Assembly (NCBI GenBank): GCA_905331475.1
Contig: CAJNYU010001940.1
Coordinates: forward strand, 115,801 to 179,800
DNA: 64,000 bases
Source: Rotaria socialis
Taxonomy: Eukaryota; Rotifera; Eurotatoria; Philodinida; Philodinidae
Reading direction: 5' to 3'
In this document: positions 1 through 13,036 of the stretch, piece by piece
How positions within the stretch are numbered: the stretch's first letter is position 1
Layout: the number at the start of each line of letters is the position of its first letter
Notes under the pieces: generated by a model
The model's input: only the letters and a program-made list of their open reading frames with translations
Database searches by the model: none
What the model was told of the DNA's origin: nothing
Position numbers and translations under genes: made by a program

Positions 1-423
1 GAATGTTTGGATAAGATTGGTGGTGTATTTGAGAAAGAAAAAAAATTTTTTCAAGCACTTAATTATTATGAAAAATCGTTGGGTATATGTCAAAAATCTC
101 TTCCAGCTGATCATCCAGATTTAGGAGCAGCACATAGCAAAGTTGCTCATATTCGTCTATTACTCTGTCATTATTACTTAGCATTGGGTCATTATAATAT
201 TTCACTTAAAATTAAATTAAATTCTCTTCCACCTGAACATTTGGATATTGCATTAGATTATCGTGGGATGGGTGATACCTATAAAGCTAGAGGTGAATTA
301 ACTCAATCATTAGCATATTATGAAAAAGCAGCTGAAATTTATCGTAATCAACTACCTGCTACACATCCTGACGTGGTTGATATAGAGCGAACTATTCGAT
401 TTCTTACTGCTCCACATAAATAA
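1..423 (+). CDS. Kinesin-light-chain-type TPR repeat protein, 3' end only
   Basis: The open frame runs from the first base to a TAA at 421-423, so the 5' part is outside the window. It shows 42-residue TPR units of kinesin-light-chain type, with the recurring pattern ALNYYEKSL followed by LPADHPD, and SLAYYEKAAEIY followed by LPATHPD. Such repeats are protein-interaction scaffolds. In bdelloid genomes they form very large families, and many members are not kinesin subunits, so no motor role should be assumed. The middle unit is degenerate. The last repeat is followed by a short tail ending in APHK. The nearest ATG in frame is internal, so the start is unknown. Confidence is high for the family and low for the function. 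Confidence 0.85.
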   Translation, partial: ECLDKIGGVFEKEKKFFQALNYYEKSLGICQKSLPADHPDLGAAHSKVAHIRLLLCHYYLALGHYNISLKIKLNSLPPEHLDIALDYRGMGDTYKARGELTQSLAYYEKAAEIYRNQLPATHPDVVDIERTIRFLTAPHK

Positions 424-2433
424 CACTCAATCTTTGGTGAATACAAACAGTGGGGTGCCATAATGGGAAGGCTTTTTTAAATTAGTATTATCATGTAGTT
501 TTCATAATATTATTTTATTGATATTCAAGAATAAAAATATTATTCCAAAATTGAAACTTTTGAAAACAGCACCAATACATAGAGAGACAGTTGAACGGCT
601 GTCGCAAAAAATAAAGCCCTATGAACTTCTATCTTCCATTGATGCTCGGATTTATGTAAATAGATATCTTGATCTACATAGTTTCTTTTTCAGTATGCCT
701 ACATGTTTGTAAAGAAGTTTAAGTTGAAAAAGTACTTCCTAAATACATTCTTTGTAGAAATCAGAAACTTCAAAATTTATTCGATTTATAGATGATTTCG
801 ATGTCACTCATAGATTTGGCAATTCATTCAGCTGAAATTTTTCTGAAATAAAAAATGATAGTTAACTTTTTCGAAAGTTCTTTTATAAACTGAAAAAAAA
901 CAGATATTACATTTCTAGTTTTGGATATCAAATACAATGCTTGTAGGATTATTGCATGCTATGTTGTTTTGACAACGAGACGAATATATTTAATTATTAA
1001 CGTTTATCAATTTTAATTATTTGATAAAATTTGATGGACTCCTACGAATCGTGATAGAGCATCACAAAATGGATTTTCTAAGAAAGAAACAGTATTTGAA
1101 TAAAATCTTTAAAATAAATCAAGACTTTGTTAATCTCTATTGTAACCTTCGGAGTTATTTTATATTGATGTACAGATAGTTCATCACTTTTTTTAAAATT
1201 CCATTGAGCATACACTAAGACATTATATAACAAAAATAAAAAATTGCTAGATGTTCAAATTGAGAAGCAAGGTTTTATAATCGATTATGATGCTCTTGTA
1301 TGTCCTAATTTACATTGCTTGATAGTATAATAATAATAATAATAGACATTCATTTGATAGTTATTTAAGTGCTCTCGAAAAATAAAAAATCTATCTCATT
1401 GATTAACAGACTGTATCATCGGTTTAATTCTTTAACGAGGCTTTAAAGAGACTCAGTATTTTTATATGCGCAATTAGACTATCAAAATTGCGTTTGATGT
1501 AAGATCTTGTTATTTTTCTGCCGTATCCCAACATTGGATTATAATAATAATTCTAGTATCATCCCTGATTAAAAAACAAGGAAAAGATCACGGCGCGCAT
1601 CCAAAAAAACTTGTCACCAAATTATCTATAGATTAAGAAAAACAAACTTTAAAACCTTTCATTAATGAACTATTCCGAAAAGTAGGTATTTTTTATGTGT
1701 TCACATGTAGTTTCATTCGAGAAGTTTTTCCATAGTCTATTTGTTAATCTAACGAACTATGTACGATAGAAGATTTTCGAATTTTGGTTCGCTTTTGACT
1801 CGAAATCTAGTGTATGTGGTAGACATTAGTGAAGTGTATTTAATATTCAACTAGTTTTTAATTAAAACTAATTTTGGAGTCAATGCAATGGTTTCTGTAG
1901 ATTCTATTTCTTCTGTAAAATTTCACACGAAATACACGACCACGTTTTTTTCTAAATTCCAATCTGACATTTTGCCCACACGCCGACCATATTTCAATGA
2001 GCTTGAATAAAAGTTTTCAGTATTTATGGTAACTTAGTCTTCGAGATCTATAGAATTTTCAAAATAAGAACTTTTTCCTTACATATTACTAAACAATATC
2101 TAGTTGTTTGAAAGTGTCGTATTCGAGAGCAAATTAATCCGAATATTTTGAAATTTTCTATGTAAATTTGTTTAATTTAATTCTTAATTTCAAACTATAC
2201 GAACCAGAAGTTACCTGAAGTTCCAGTTGAGTAGTGAATCAATAATAGAGAAAATTTTCTTAGCTAAGTGTTAATGAACTAAATCAAATTTCTTGTCTCA
2301 TCATCAACAAAAAAATACGTTTATACTTGATTTTTCATTTATCAAAAAGTAAAAAATATGGAAACTATATGTTGATTTGTAAATATGAACAAAAGTATAT
2401 AAAAAAACTCTTTGTGCTAAACTCTCTCTATTT
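424..2433. other. Intergenic, no gene seen
   Basis: AT-rich sequence between the TPR gene and the 3' end of the CLHC1-like gene. The only small open frame (518-712, +) has no recognisable motif. There is a short AAT microsatellite near 1329-1344. I see no RNA gene or mobile element here. Confidence 0.5.
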
Positions 2434-5400
2434 TTATTCATCTGGCATTTCTTGCAAATCATCTTTTTTCAATTCAACATCGTCACTAAAATATAGTTTG
2501 CCTGGAAAATCATTAAAAAAATCTTGATGACATAAAGAAGGTTCAGACGGTGATGGTGGTGTTGGTGATGGTGGTGTTGGTGATGGTGGTGTTGGTGATG
2601 TTGGTGTCGGATGTTCTTGGATAGGTTCAAGTGTAATACTATTAGTGCTGCTACATCGACGAGCACGTCGAAATCGTTCTAAAGCTGAACGTGTAATACG
2701 TCGTGTCAAACGATGAGCTAATTCTTGTTCTGTTTCGAGTGGATTAGAATGTTCATCTGCATTTGTTATCGGTGATGATGATGAGGATGATGATGTCTAA
2801 TGAAAAGATATGAGTTTTCGTACAAAAATGAAATAAAATCATATTAGTTTTTCACATACTTTATCATCAGCTAAATAGGAATATTTTTTTAACAGATCAA
2901 AACATGTTTGCAATTTTTCAGCTTCTTGTTTTTCACAGTTTTTTCCTTTTTCTTGAATTAATTGTTCAACAAATTGAATTGCATTTACATGTTGATCAAG
3001 TTGAAGAAAAAGAAGCACTAATTCATCCGCTTGCAAATATTTTTCCGGGGTATAATTGACAATGTCAACAGCAAATTTAACAGATGGATATTGATCAAAC
3101 AATTTAGTGAGCAAATCGGGCAATGATGGAATCAAATTCGCGACCGACGTGAGATAATCCAAGCATCGTTTGGACGATTCTAACACAAGATTATATATGT
3201 TAGGGGAAAAAAGATCAGGCTGAATCATTTATTTAAATAGACAAAAGTTAACTTTTCAAATACAAAATAAGTTTGAGACGAAATCAATGATTTTATCTAG
3301 GAAAAAATCTACGCATTGATTTTATTTTTTTAGTATAAAAAACCTAACTCATCTCTGAAAGCAACATCCTTGAAAAATGATGAATCGTCTTACTAAATCA
3401 GCATTTGGCGAGTATAAATTTAGTGAAAGCAATCTTAAAATAAGAACGGATCGTTCAAAATTTTCACAAACTGATATTCGCTGTTTGACATCTTTCAAGT
3501 TCAACAAAGCATTAATTTAAATGTTACAAGATATTTTCTTTACTGTTTCATAGAAGTGTACGAAAGAGGAAAATAAAATGCACTGTTCTTCATTTATAGG
3601 CAAAGCTATAAATATTGTTCTAGTTCGTTTTTTTTTGTAGAACTCTTCTTGCTTTTTTAAAAATCTGCATGAAGAAAAATTTGTTGTAAATGATTTTTTT
3701 AATAAAATTAATTGAAAGAAAGATGAAGAACATTTCGCTAGTCAGCTACCATACAGTATGGGATATGTATTGGTCAAGAGTGGCTCTATGTACCTGATTT
3801 AGTTCGTACTACTATTACTAGTTGTAGCTCCAAACAGAAGACTAGTTTAATAAAAATTTCTCTAGTTCAATCACTTGAGTTTCTCATAAATATTGATTAG
3901 TCATATCCTAGTCAGAGAAACACATTCAAATTAATTTGCTATTGTACGAGTCATACTTTGTTGATGTATGTAAAAGAATATAGCAACTCAAATCTTTAAA
4001 AAAAACTCGAGCAAAGATCACTCGAGTCTCTCCAATCTAAACTACAAAGAGTAACTGTATTTCTCATGTACCTGTTTGCAGAAGACATGAAGCAACTTCA
4101 CAATAAGCATTAACTTTACGATAGATAAATTCCGCTAAATTTAATGCATTAGATCGTTCGACAAGTTCAGCCATTTCAAAAGAACAAGTCAATCTATAAT
4201 ACAGAAAAAGTGAACATTTTTACTTTCATTTTTTGTTGGCGAAAATATGACTGAACCTTTCTTCAGCTATCCATTTATACAGAAGTTCAAGTTGATTTTC
4301 ACTGCATGCTGCTTTAGCACATTCTAATGACATGATTGCATCAGGTACAAATTGTGCTTCAAGAGCTGTTTCAGCTAATACTTTACAATGAAAAAGCCAC
4401 GGACTTATTTCTTCATTGAGTGGTTTCTTTAGTGCTAAATTTTAACACAAATATGTATTACATGCATTCATACATACATTGCCTTTACCTTTAAATTTCA
4501 ATAATGTTTCCATATTTCTTAATACTCCTTTGGGACTACATGCTGCTATGTATGATGCTTCTTTATAATTTCCTTTTTGTATCATATCCATAAAAATTTC
4601 AATATGATCTAGTAACATTCCTGCTTCTTTATCATAAAATGATCCACCCTCAAGATCATCATCGTCGTCCTGTATACCTACGAATAGCTAATAATTAGAT
4701 TTTTTGATTCTTTTTCTTAAAAAGTAAAACGTTTTTGTTTTCAAAACTATACCTTTTGAAAACATATTTGATGATTCGTAAATTGCATTCATTACAACAT
4801 CTTCCAATAAAGTTGAATTCATTCTCATTGACGATGATGTTTGTTTTTCTTCTATAAATTTTCTAATACTTCTCCATGCAAGATGATATAAACGAAGACG
4901 ATTACGCAATGTTAATCTCTGTTCACTTTCTTTATCTAAATCTGATAGCTTTTGTTCAAATAAACTTTGCATTTCTGTTCGTTTTTCTTTTATTGTATAT
5001 TTAGTTGAAGCATTTTCTTCAAGACGTAAATGTTTTTCTCGAAGAAAATCATGATATTTTTCCAATGCTTTAAAATCTGTTTCTTCGGCAAATGTCAAAC
5101 CTATCAATGGAAACCTTTAGAAAATAAATAATCAACAATACTAGACGTAATCGACAAACCTGGTATACGTCGATGACCAGTTTGCGGTTGTTGAAGTGTA
5201 TCAGTATCGCTAACAGTTTTTTTAATTGAGTCTGGTTCATTGGATTTTTTTTGAGCTAATAGTTTAGCGATCTCCTGTTCAAGTTGTTTGTTTTCTTGTT
5301 CTATAATCGCAAGTCTGTTAATAAAATTTGACAGAAGGTTTCTTTCGATATTTTATTTCACATACTTATCTTCTAATTCCATGCATCGTTTTTGTCGAAG

Positions 5401-5788
5401 TAAAAATGTTTTTGGTTCTAAAACAAGACGATGCAAATCAGCACTCATTGCGTCGACTTCTTCGGCACCCGATTCGAGTACAGCAATACATTGTTCGTAT
5501 TCTTGTTTTATAGCTCGAAATAAAGGTCGATAGAGAAATGATTTATCAATGATCTTAAAAAAAGAGAATGGTTTTTTAACACTATTGTTTTTTCAAAAGA
5601 AAAAGATTCAAGATAGTTACTTTTTCGAAGGCTAATCGAAATATTGCAAAGCGTTCTTTTGTAGCGGTTTCACCAGCTTTAGCAGATTCATCGTTCATAA
5701 AACGATTTAGATGAGTAAAGAAATTTCGATCTCGTACTGTTAATGGTACAGTATCACTTGATTTTACATCCGATAAATCAATATCCAT
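2434..5788 (-). CDS. CLHC1: Clathrin heavy chain linker domain-containing protein 1-like
   Basis: Multi-exon minus-strand gene, starting at 5788 (MDIDLSDVKSSD). The N-terminal part reads as coiled coil and resembles the TSNAXIP1_N type of helical region (FRAIKQEYEQCIAVLE near 5500). A second coiled coil follows (EKYHDFLREKHLRLEEN, 5060). Next come short helical repeats like the clathrin heavy-chain linker (4070-4670, for example AEFIYRKVNAYCEVASCLL) and a further helical exon at 3228-2839. The last exon (about 2799-2434) encodes a Ser-rich stretch and an imperfect Pro-rich tandem (PSPTPP units). The order coiled coil then clathrin-linker repeats fits CLHC1, a poorly characterised protein. The join between the exon ending near 4072 and the one at 3228 is unresolved: the visible donor is phase 1 while the visible acceptor (CAG before 3222) is phase 0. 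An exon may have been missed in the 0.8-kb gap. It is divergent from the golgin gene. Confidence 0.65.
2530..2610. repeat. Minisatellite coding a Pro/Ser/Thr tandem in the CLHC1-like tail
   Basis: Repeats of a 15-bp unit (GGTGATGGTGGTGTT) read on the minus strand as PSPTP-type pentapeptides in the last exon. The copies are nearly identical at the DNA level, so copy number probably varies between alleles. Confidence 0.8.
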
Positions 5789-6154
5789 GATTTGCTTATT
5801 AGTAGATAAATAAAATCGCTCATAAAAGCGAGTTTTTATGAAATTCTACCATTCACATTATTTTATTCGAAGAGGTCTCCAAGCAACACTCTGATCAAAG
5901 ACATACTATTAATAATCATTTGAACAAATTTTTCAAAAATGATGAATATGTTTTGAAATCAAACATATTTTAATTAAATAAACTTTTTATAATATTAGCG
6001 ACATCTAAATATGATCAAATCATTGGACTATAATCCTGCCATCTTCTATTGACATATGATTCAGATGCACACAAGTTATATCGTCAACACGTAGTCTTCC
6101 ACACTACTCTACTTTCAATACTTTTTTTTTCTATTAAAAAACACAACACGAAAT
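5789..6154. promoter_or_regulatory. Shared 5' region between CLHC1-like and GMAP-210-like genes
   Basis: These 366 bp separate two divergently read start codons, so both promoters and 5' UTRs must lie here. The sequence is AT-rich with no clear TATA box that I can assign to either gene. The regulatory role is inferred from geometry alone. Confidence 0.4.
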
Positions 6155-9100
6155 ATGTCTAGCTGGTGGAATACAGCAAGTGCGAGTAATTTTACTCGTG
6201 GTTTAACGTCAATAACTGGGCAATTATCGACGAATCTTAAAGATATTTTAACAGAAGCTAGTGAAGAAAATTATGATCCAACTACTGAATTAACTCGAGC
6301 TCGACAACATATTGAAGATCTTGAATTACGAAAACAAGCATTCATGGAAGAAGTATTTAGGAGAATAAAAATCTTTTCTTTTCGTATGATTAAATATGAA
6401 AATTTTTATATTTAGTGCACTTCTTTAAAAAAACAATGTGACGAACTTACAATGCAAAAACAAGCAGTAGAAATTAAATCGGATATGTTATTAGCTGAAA
6501 GTCGTCGAGCTATCGAAGAAAAAGATGTATATTTTCTAGCACGGCTATTGTTAGCAATTGATTAATCATCATTTATTCTATTTAGAATGAATTGAAACGA
6601 CTTCGCGAAACTACAAATGCTGTGACATGGAATAATCCAAATGATTCAAACAATACTTGGACTGATATTCTTGAAGGTTACATTTAAAATTTGAATATAA
6701 TTTAAAATTATTAAAATACTTGTTAGATGATCAATCTGAAATAAATGAATATCTGAAATATCAACGTACAATACGTGAATTAAAAGATGAAAATAGTCAT
6801 TTACGAGATGAAATGGCAAATTTAAGAATGTCATTCAAATCACAAAAATCTGAAAAAAATCAGGTACAATATCACGAAATTAATTTGTTTGGTTGAATAA
6901 GTTTTTTTTGTTTATTTAAACTTAGTTTCGGCAAGAAGATAATATAATTCATATTGAGCAGATGTATGCCGCACAACTTTCTAAATGTCGTCAAGAGTAT
7001 GACGAACAAATTCTTAAATTACAATTACAACTCAAAGAACTGAAAGATTCCAATGAAAATCATGAAGGTTTGATTTTGATTCAAAATAATTTTCTTTAAA
7101 TTTTTTTTTTATTATAGAAGATGAATTACGAAAAACAATGGAAGTACAAAAAGAAGTCGTATGTTATGCGTATTTGATTTGATTTGATTTATAACAATAT
7201 TTCTTTTATATAAACAGGATGAAGTGGATAAAGATCTTCTTTCACAAGAACTTGAACAAGCCAATGAGAAATTAAATTGGTACAGTGAAAAATTAAGAGA
7301 ATATTCAAATTTACACACAAATATGGATTCGTTAATGTCACATAGTAAACAATTAGAAAATGATTTACTATTACAACAACAAAATAATGAATCATATTTA
7401 AAACGTATTAGCCAATATGAAGAAACAATTAATCAATTACAACAAGATATTGTTCAATTAAATGCCCATAAAAATAATCAAGAGCAAGAACAACAAAGTA
7501 AATATAATGATTATTTATTTTAATCTATTTATTTTATATTTCAGCTAATAATAATGAGGATTTTAATCGTCTTCTTATTGAAGAAAGACATCGCTGTGAT
7601 GCTCTTGCAACTGATAATGAAGCAATGTTTCAACTTCTTGAAGAAACTCGTTTACAGAATTCACAAATAGAAAATAGTATAAAAGAAAGATTTCAAGAAG
7701 ATATTAGAAATAAAGAAAAACAAATTGAACAATTAAATTTTCAAATACATGATCTTCAAGATCAAATTCAAAAGCAAATTAATCATGAAGTATTAAATTC
7801 ATTACAATCAATTCGCTTTTTCTATCTGTTTTTTTTTCATCTTTAGAAAAATGAGCAAGAGAACTTTCACATACAATTGAATAATCTTCGAGAAGAAATT
7901 CAAACGAAAGAAAAACAAATTGATGCAGAGGTTTACACTCAACGTATATGTTTTGTCAGACTAATTCTTCTACATTTTTTTAAATAGAAAAATGAACACG
8001 AAAAACAGATTCATCAATTAAGCGAAGAAAAAAATAATCTTTTATCTCAAGTAAAGAATCTTGAACAATTCAAAGATGAACAATTAGCAAAACAAATAGA
8101 AGTTAGAATGTAAAATTATTTTAAAAGCTATTTTATTTTACTTTTTCGATAGGAAGAAGAAGATCGCTTAAAAGAATTTCACGTGCGCGAAATGTTCGAA
8201 AAACAATTAATTGAACTCCATGAAGATTTACAAACATTAGAAAATAAGAAAAATGAACTTTATGATCAAATTGATGAACTTAAAGAACAAATACGATCAA
8301 GAGATAAACAAATTCAAACATATGAAGTTAGTATAAGAACTTGAAATAATAATATCTTTCATCGAGACGAAAATCCAATGTTTAAGTGTGTCATCCGGAA
8401 TGAAATCTTTTGAAGCGAACACATTATAATGCGTACAACAGAGTAAATTATTTGTCTTTTCAAAGAAATAAAACTAGAATCTGTAAAATTACATATGCAC
8501 AATCGATAACATTGCTTTTTCAAAATACTTCAATGCTGTGAAGAAATTATTTCAGTATAAACAAGTTCATTCTTAGCCGACTAGCTCTTCCTTTTTAGAA
8601 GTACACATTGCTTTTTTGAATCAATAAACTTTATCTGAAAACTTCCTACTATGCATAAAAAAAGATAGGTGCATTGATTTTACTTCAACATATAAATTTT
8701 CATTTTTCTTAAACAACGATTCAGTTTAGTTAACAGATTCTCGGAATAGTTCACACTGAACCATTAAAGTGCACTACTGCAATATGAGAGCATCTTTAGT
8801 TTTGATATTATAGCGAACAAATATGTTAGCATCGTCAGTGATTTGCTTTCAGTATTTACACTTACATTGTACATGTCTTAGTTTATTATAACTGTCTTTG
8901 TTTAATTGCTGGTAATCAGTAGAAAATAAAGTTAAGTGTAGTTTCTAAGCGAAATGCATTCTATTTTATACATGAAAATAAAAACCTTTTTTCAACAAAC
9001 CTGTAAAAATAAAGCTCTTTCTAAATATTACACATAGTTAACTAAGCATTGGTTTTTCTTTCTTTTTTTAATTAATACTTGCTTCCAGTAGAACAAACGT

Positions 9101-11710
9101 CTATAAAAAGATTGAAAAGAAAACAGAAATATAATCGTTATAGAAAACCTCTCTATAATTTAGAATTCGACTGCAACACCTGGTTCACCAGCTGCTATAT
9201 CTTCATCGCCTGGTCTTCGAACTCGTTCACCATCTCCTCAAACATTCGAACATGTACTCGAATTAGAAGCTCAAATTCTTCGAAATGAACAACAATTTTG
9301 TGAACTTAAGTCAGTTTACGACCGTTTTGCAACATTATTACCTATTGAAATATCCCAATCAGAAAATCATCAAGTATCATTATCAGATAGATTTTTAAAT
9401 TTATTTGAACAATGGTCCACATATGTTGATACACTTTCAATAACACAACAAGAACTTGAATCACTTAAGCAATTACTTATTGAAAAACAAGAAGATCTTG
9501 AAAAACTTCAATTCGATTTAGATTTAACAACAACAAAACTAATTGAATTACAGCAACAACAACCATCATTAACACATGAAAATAAATCTCTCCATGATAA
9601 AGAAGAAGAAAATGAAGTAGAAATTGAACATATTCTCGAACTTCATCAATTTTCTCAACGTGCACCATCAAGACAATCAATAGTATCAAGTACGCCTGGT
9701 GAAAAACAACAATTAATTGCACAAAATGAACTTCTTTCATCATTATTGGCTGAAAAAGATCGAGAGTTAATATCATTACAACAGGCTGAGAAAACACGTG
9801 AAGATTTAATTAAAAATTTAGAAGCACTAAAAATTATTTTACAGCAAATTGAACTTGATAAAGAAATAAAACAAGTAGAATTAAATGATATTAGAAATGT
9901 ACTTGATGAAAAATTAAGAGAAAATTCTTCATTAAAAAAAGAAAAAATGCATTTTATTGAAAAACTTTCAGAGATGGAACGAGATAGACAAGAACAACAA
10001 TCGATGATTCAAATTACACATAAACAATCATCACAGGAAGATGAGAAACCATCGACATCAATAACGTTGAATGAAGAAGATAAGACTAATGTAAGTCAAA
10101 TCTTTAAATCAGAGTTCAATCTCTTGTGGAATAGTTACAACTGACTCCCTTCAATACTCATCTTATACAAATAGCTGTTTTTTCTAAAATTTTAACCAAG
10201 AACAAAAACGATATTTTGCTAGAGATTTCTTTTTCAACAATATACATGGAATAAAACTATGACGCTAGTGAATTGATTTCGATTTTATCGATCTAAGAAA
10301 TATTTCAAGAAGATAAGTGAATTTTTACGTTCAGACAATGCTTCATTCAGTTTTATCTGATAAATGCCAACATCTATAGTAAACTATATATTCAGCTTTT
10401 TGCTTCTTGTTTTAGACGGAACAAATTCATACAAAGGAACAACACGAAAAACTCCGCGCTGACTATGATCAATTAGTAGAATTTTCTAAACGACAACATG
10501 ATGAATCTCTATCATATTATAACGAATATACACGTATTCTTTCGCTTCATAATGAACTTAATACAAAATTTAGTCAATTACAAATTGATTATGAATCTGT
10601 TCAATCATTAGTTCAGCAAAAAAATGAAGCTTATTTACAATGTCAAAATGAATTAAATAATTATCAAAATCTATTATATCATGAAAAGAAAAAATCTGAA
10701 GAAGTCGATTTATTACGTGCAACATTAATTGAACGTGATACAAAACTACAGCAAATGGTTGATAATGAAACACAGCTTCTTGTTAAACAATCAGAATTAG
10801 AGCGAGATATTAAATTATTAGAGAAAAATAATTTTGAATTAAGATCAGTTGAACAATCATTTATAGAACAATTACAACAGATGAATCTTGAACACATACA
10901 ATCAGACTTGAAAAATATTTCACATGAACGCAATATAGCCATCGCCAATAAGAAACAATTAGAAGATGAAATAGAATTAAATAGACAAAAGGTTCGACTG
11001 ATTTATTTTTCTATTTTTAAAAGTAGTCTATAAATAGTTTATTTTATTTTATTCTATTCTATTTTTAGTTTTCCCAATATGAAGAACGTGAACGAAAATT
11101 AACAAATGAAATCGAACGATTACGTACACATTTATTAAAAATGGAAGAATCATATACAACAGATTTAATTGTTGCCGAAGATCGAGAAAAATCTTTAAGA
11201 AATCAAATAGCACAATTAGATGATACAAATCGTGCACAAAATGAACTTATTCAGCAACTTAATACAAGTGGTGAACAATCCAAACAAACGTTAGCTACCG
11301 AATTAGGTACATTAAAATATGAATATACAAAGCTTGAAGCGCTTAATACTAATCTAAACAATCAATTACAATATCAAATGAAATGTTCACAGAATTTACA
11401 AAATGTTCTTGAACAATTTAAACGAGGTAAATCGATTCAATTTTCAATCTTAAATAGTTGAATGTTTATATTCATTGATATTAGCAGAACAGAAATATGA
11501 AAGACTCTCAAAAAGGCAGAAGATTAAACATATTTTTTCAGTAAATCAACAGTTGACATCAAATTAGTCCAATGTAATGATTGTGTCTTTTGGTACAACT
11601 GAATATTTCATTCAAAAACCGATATAAACCATATGAAAAACTAGACATAAATATATTTATTAGTTTTGCTATTAGTTCTGTCATTTTAAAAATCCCTTGG
11701 CGAAAAAATA

Positions 11711-11744
<34 letters not shown>

Positions 11745-12780
11745 ATGAGCCATTTAATTTCTATTTGATTTTAGAACGTGAACAACATATAAATGAACAT
11801 TTACGTCAATATCAAGATGCATTACGTGAACAAACAACCATAGTAAATCGTTTAACAAATGAAAATAATGAAATTTGTAATCGTCTCGCTGAATATAATG
11901 AAGCATTATCTGCTGCTCACAGGTTGAATGATCAAATAGAAAAAAAAGATTCATTAATAAATACTCTTCGCAATCAAATTCATACTAAAGATGAAAAAAT
12001 TCAGCAATATGAATATAATTTACGTGATTTACAATCAACAAGTGGTTCACGTGTTGAAAAACAACTTGTGAAAAATATTCTTTTATCCTATTTTCATACA
12101 CCAGTTAATAAACGACAAGAAGTTATTCCACTCTTAGGCGCATTAGTTGGTTTTACACAAGATGAATATAAACGAGCGATCGATGCTACATCAACTAACA
12201 ATAACAATAGTCCGAAAGGAGGATCAGGTTGGTTAGGTGGGTGGTTAGGTGGAAATGTAGCAGCAGGTGGAGGAGGAGGAACAAATCCAGCAAGAGCAAG
12301 AACACAATCGGAAACTCCAGTTTATGATCCAAATAAAGTGATTAAAATAAATTAGTTTAATTGTATGAAAATTTCTTGCTTTTTGTTTTTTGAAAATTTT
12401 AGTCATTTACTGAATTATTAATTCAATATGTTGATCAGCAATCAACTAATAATCTTCAACATCCCACAGCAAAATTTAATACTGACGAATATCTTCATCG
12501 ATATGATAGTAATGTTGGTGGTGCTAGTGGTGCTGGTCATAATCTTCTAAGAAAATCATCTGTATCTGCATCTGCTAATCCTTTTGTTAATTCTTCTCAT
12601 TTACATTCCAATAAGCCATCATCTGCTGTTGTTTTACCAACATTAAATGGTTCACAAAATATAACTATTCTTAATCCACCTCCTCTACCATCAGCATCGT
12701 CATCATCAACAATAACAACAGCAACATCAGAAAATACAGAATCGTCTTCAACTATTCTCAAAGATTTATTGAAAACTTAA
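6155..12780 (+). CDS. TRIP11: GMAP-210/TRIP11-like golgin
   Basis: Long multi-exon coiled-coil protein. It starts MSSWWNTASASNF at 6155. Both the short amphipathic start (SITGQLSTNLKD) and the layout fit the curvature-sensing N-terminus of GMAP-210, which tethers vesicles at the cis-Golgi. Nearly all middle exons are heptad-rich and Gln/Glu/Lys-rich. Near the C-terminus (about 12050-12170) is a GRAB-like domain, VEKQLVKNILLSYFHTPVNK, which in golgins binds ARF1. A Gly-rich linker follows. The reading frame appears to stop at 12352-12354, but a phase-0 donor after PNK (about 12339) joins an acceptor at 12402. This continues as SFTELLIQYVDQQ, the usual post-GRAB segment, to a TAA at 12780. Large introns lie at about 8330-9163 and 11425-11774, the latter with a TA/TG microsatellite. 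Individual exon borders in the repetitive coiled coil are less certain. Confidence 0.85.
11708..11745. repeat. TA then TG microsatellite in a golgin intron
   Basis: A run of TA dinucleotides passing into TG dinucleotides just upstream of an exon acceptor. Similar pure TA runs occur at about 13289-13314 (ARPC3 intron) and 28201-28229 (upstream of RPL41). Confidence 0.8.
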
Positions 12781-13036
12781 CTTGTTTAATCTTGAAGATT
12801 TGTTCATTTTTTATTTTTTAATTAATTATTTATTTGTTTTACAATTAGATTTTGCTTCTTGTTTATAGATATCTGTGTTTTCTTCTTCTCATTTTATTTG
12901 CTTTCGGTCACTTTTTCTCTTTATTCGTTATCTTGTTTTCTTTTTCTCATAAAGTCGGCCTTGGTATGAGATCATATTTTTTTTTCTTTCTTTTAGATTT
13001 TTATTCTTGTACAAAATAACAAAAAAAAACAAAATA

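Noticed and set aside
9477..9797. 106-codon minus-strand frame rich in Leu/Val
   Set aside because: Reverse of the Gln/Glu/Lys-rich coiled-coil exons of the golgin gene.
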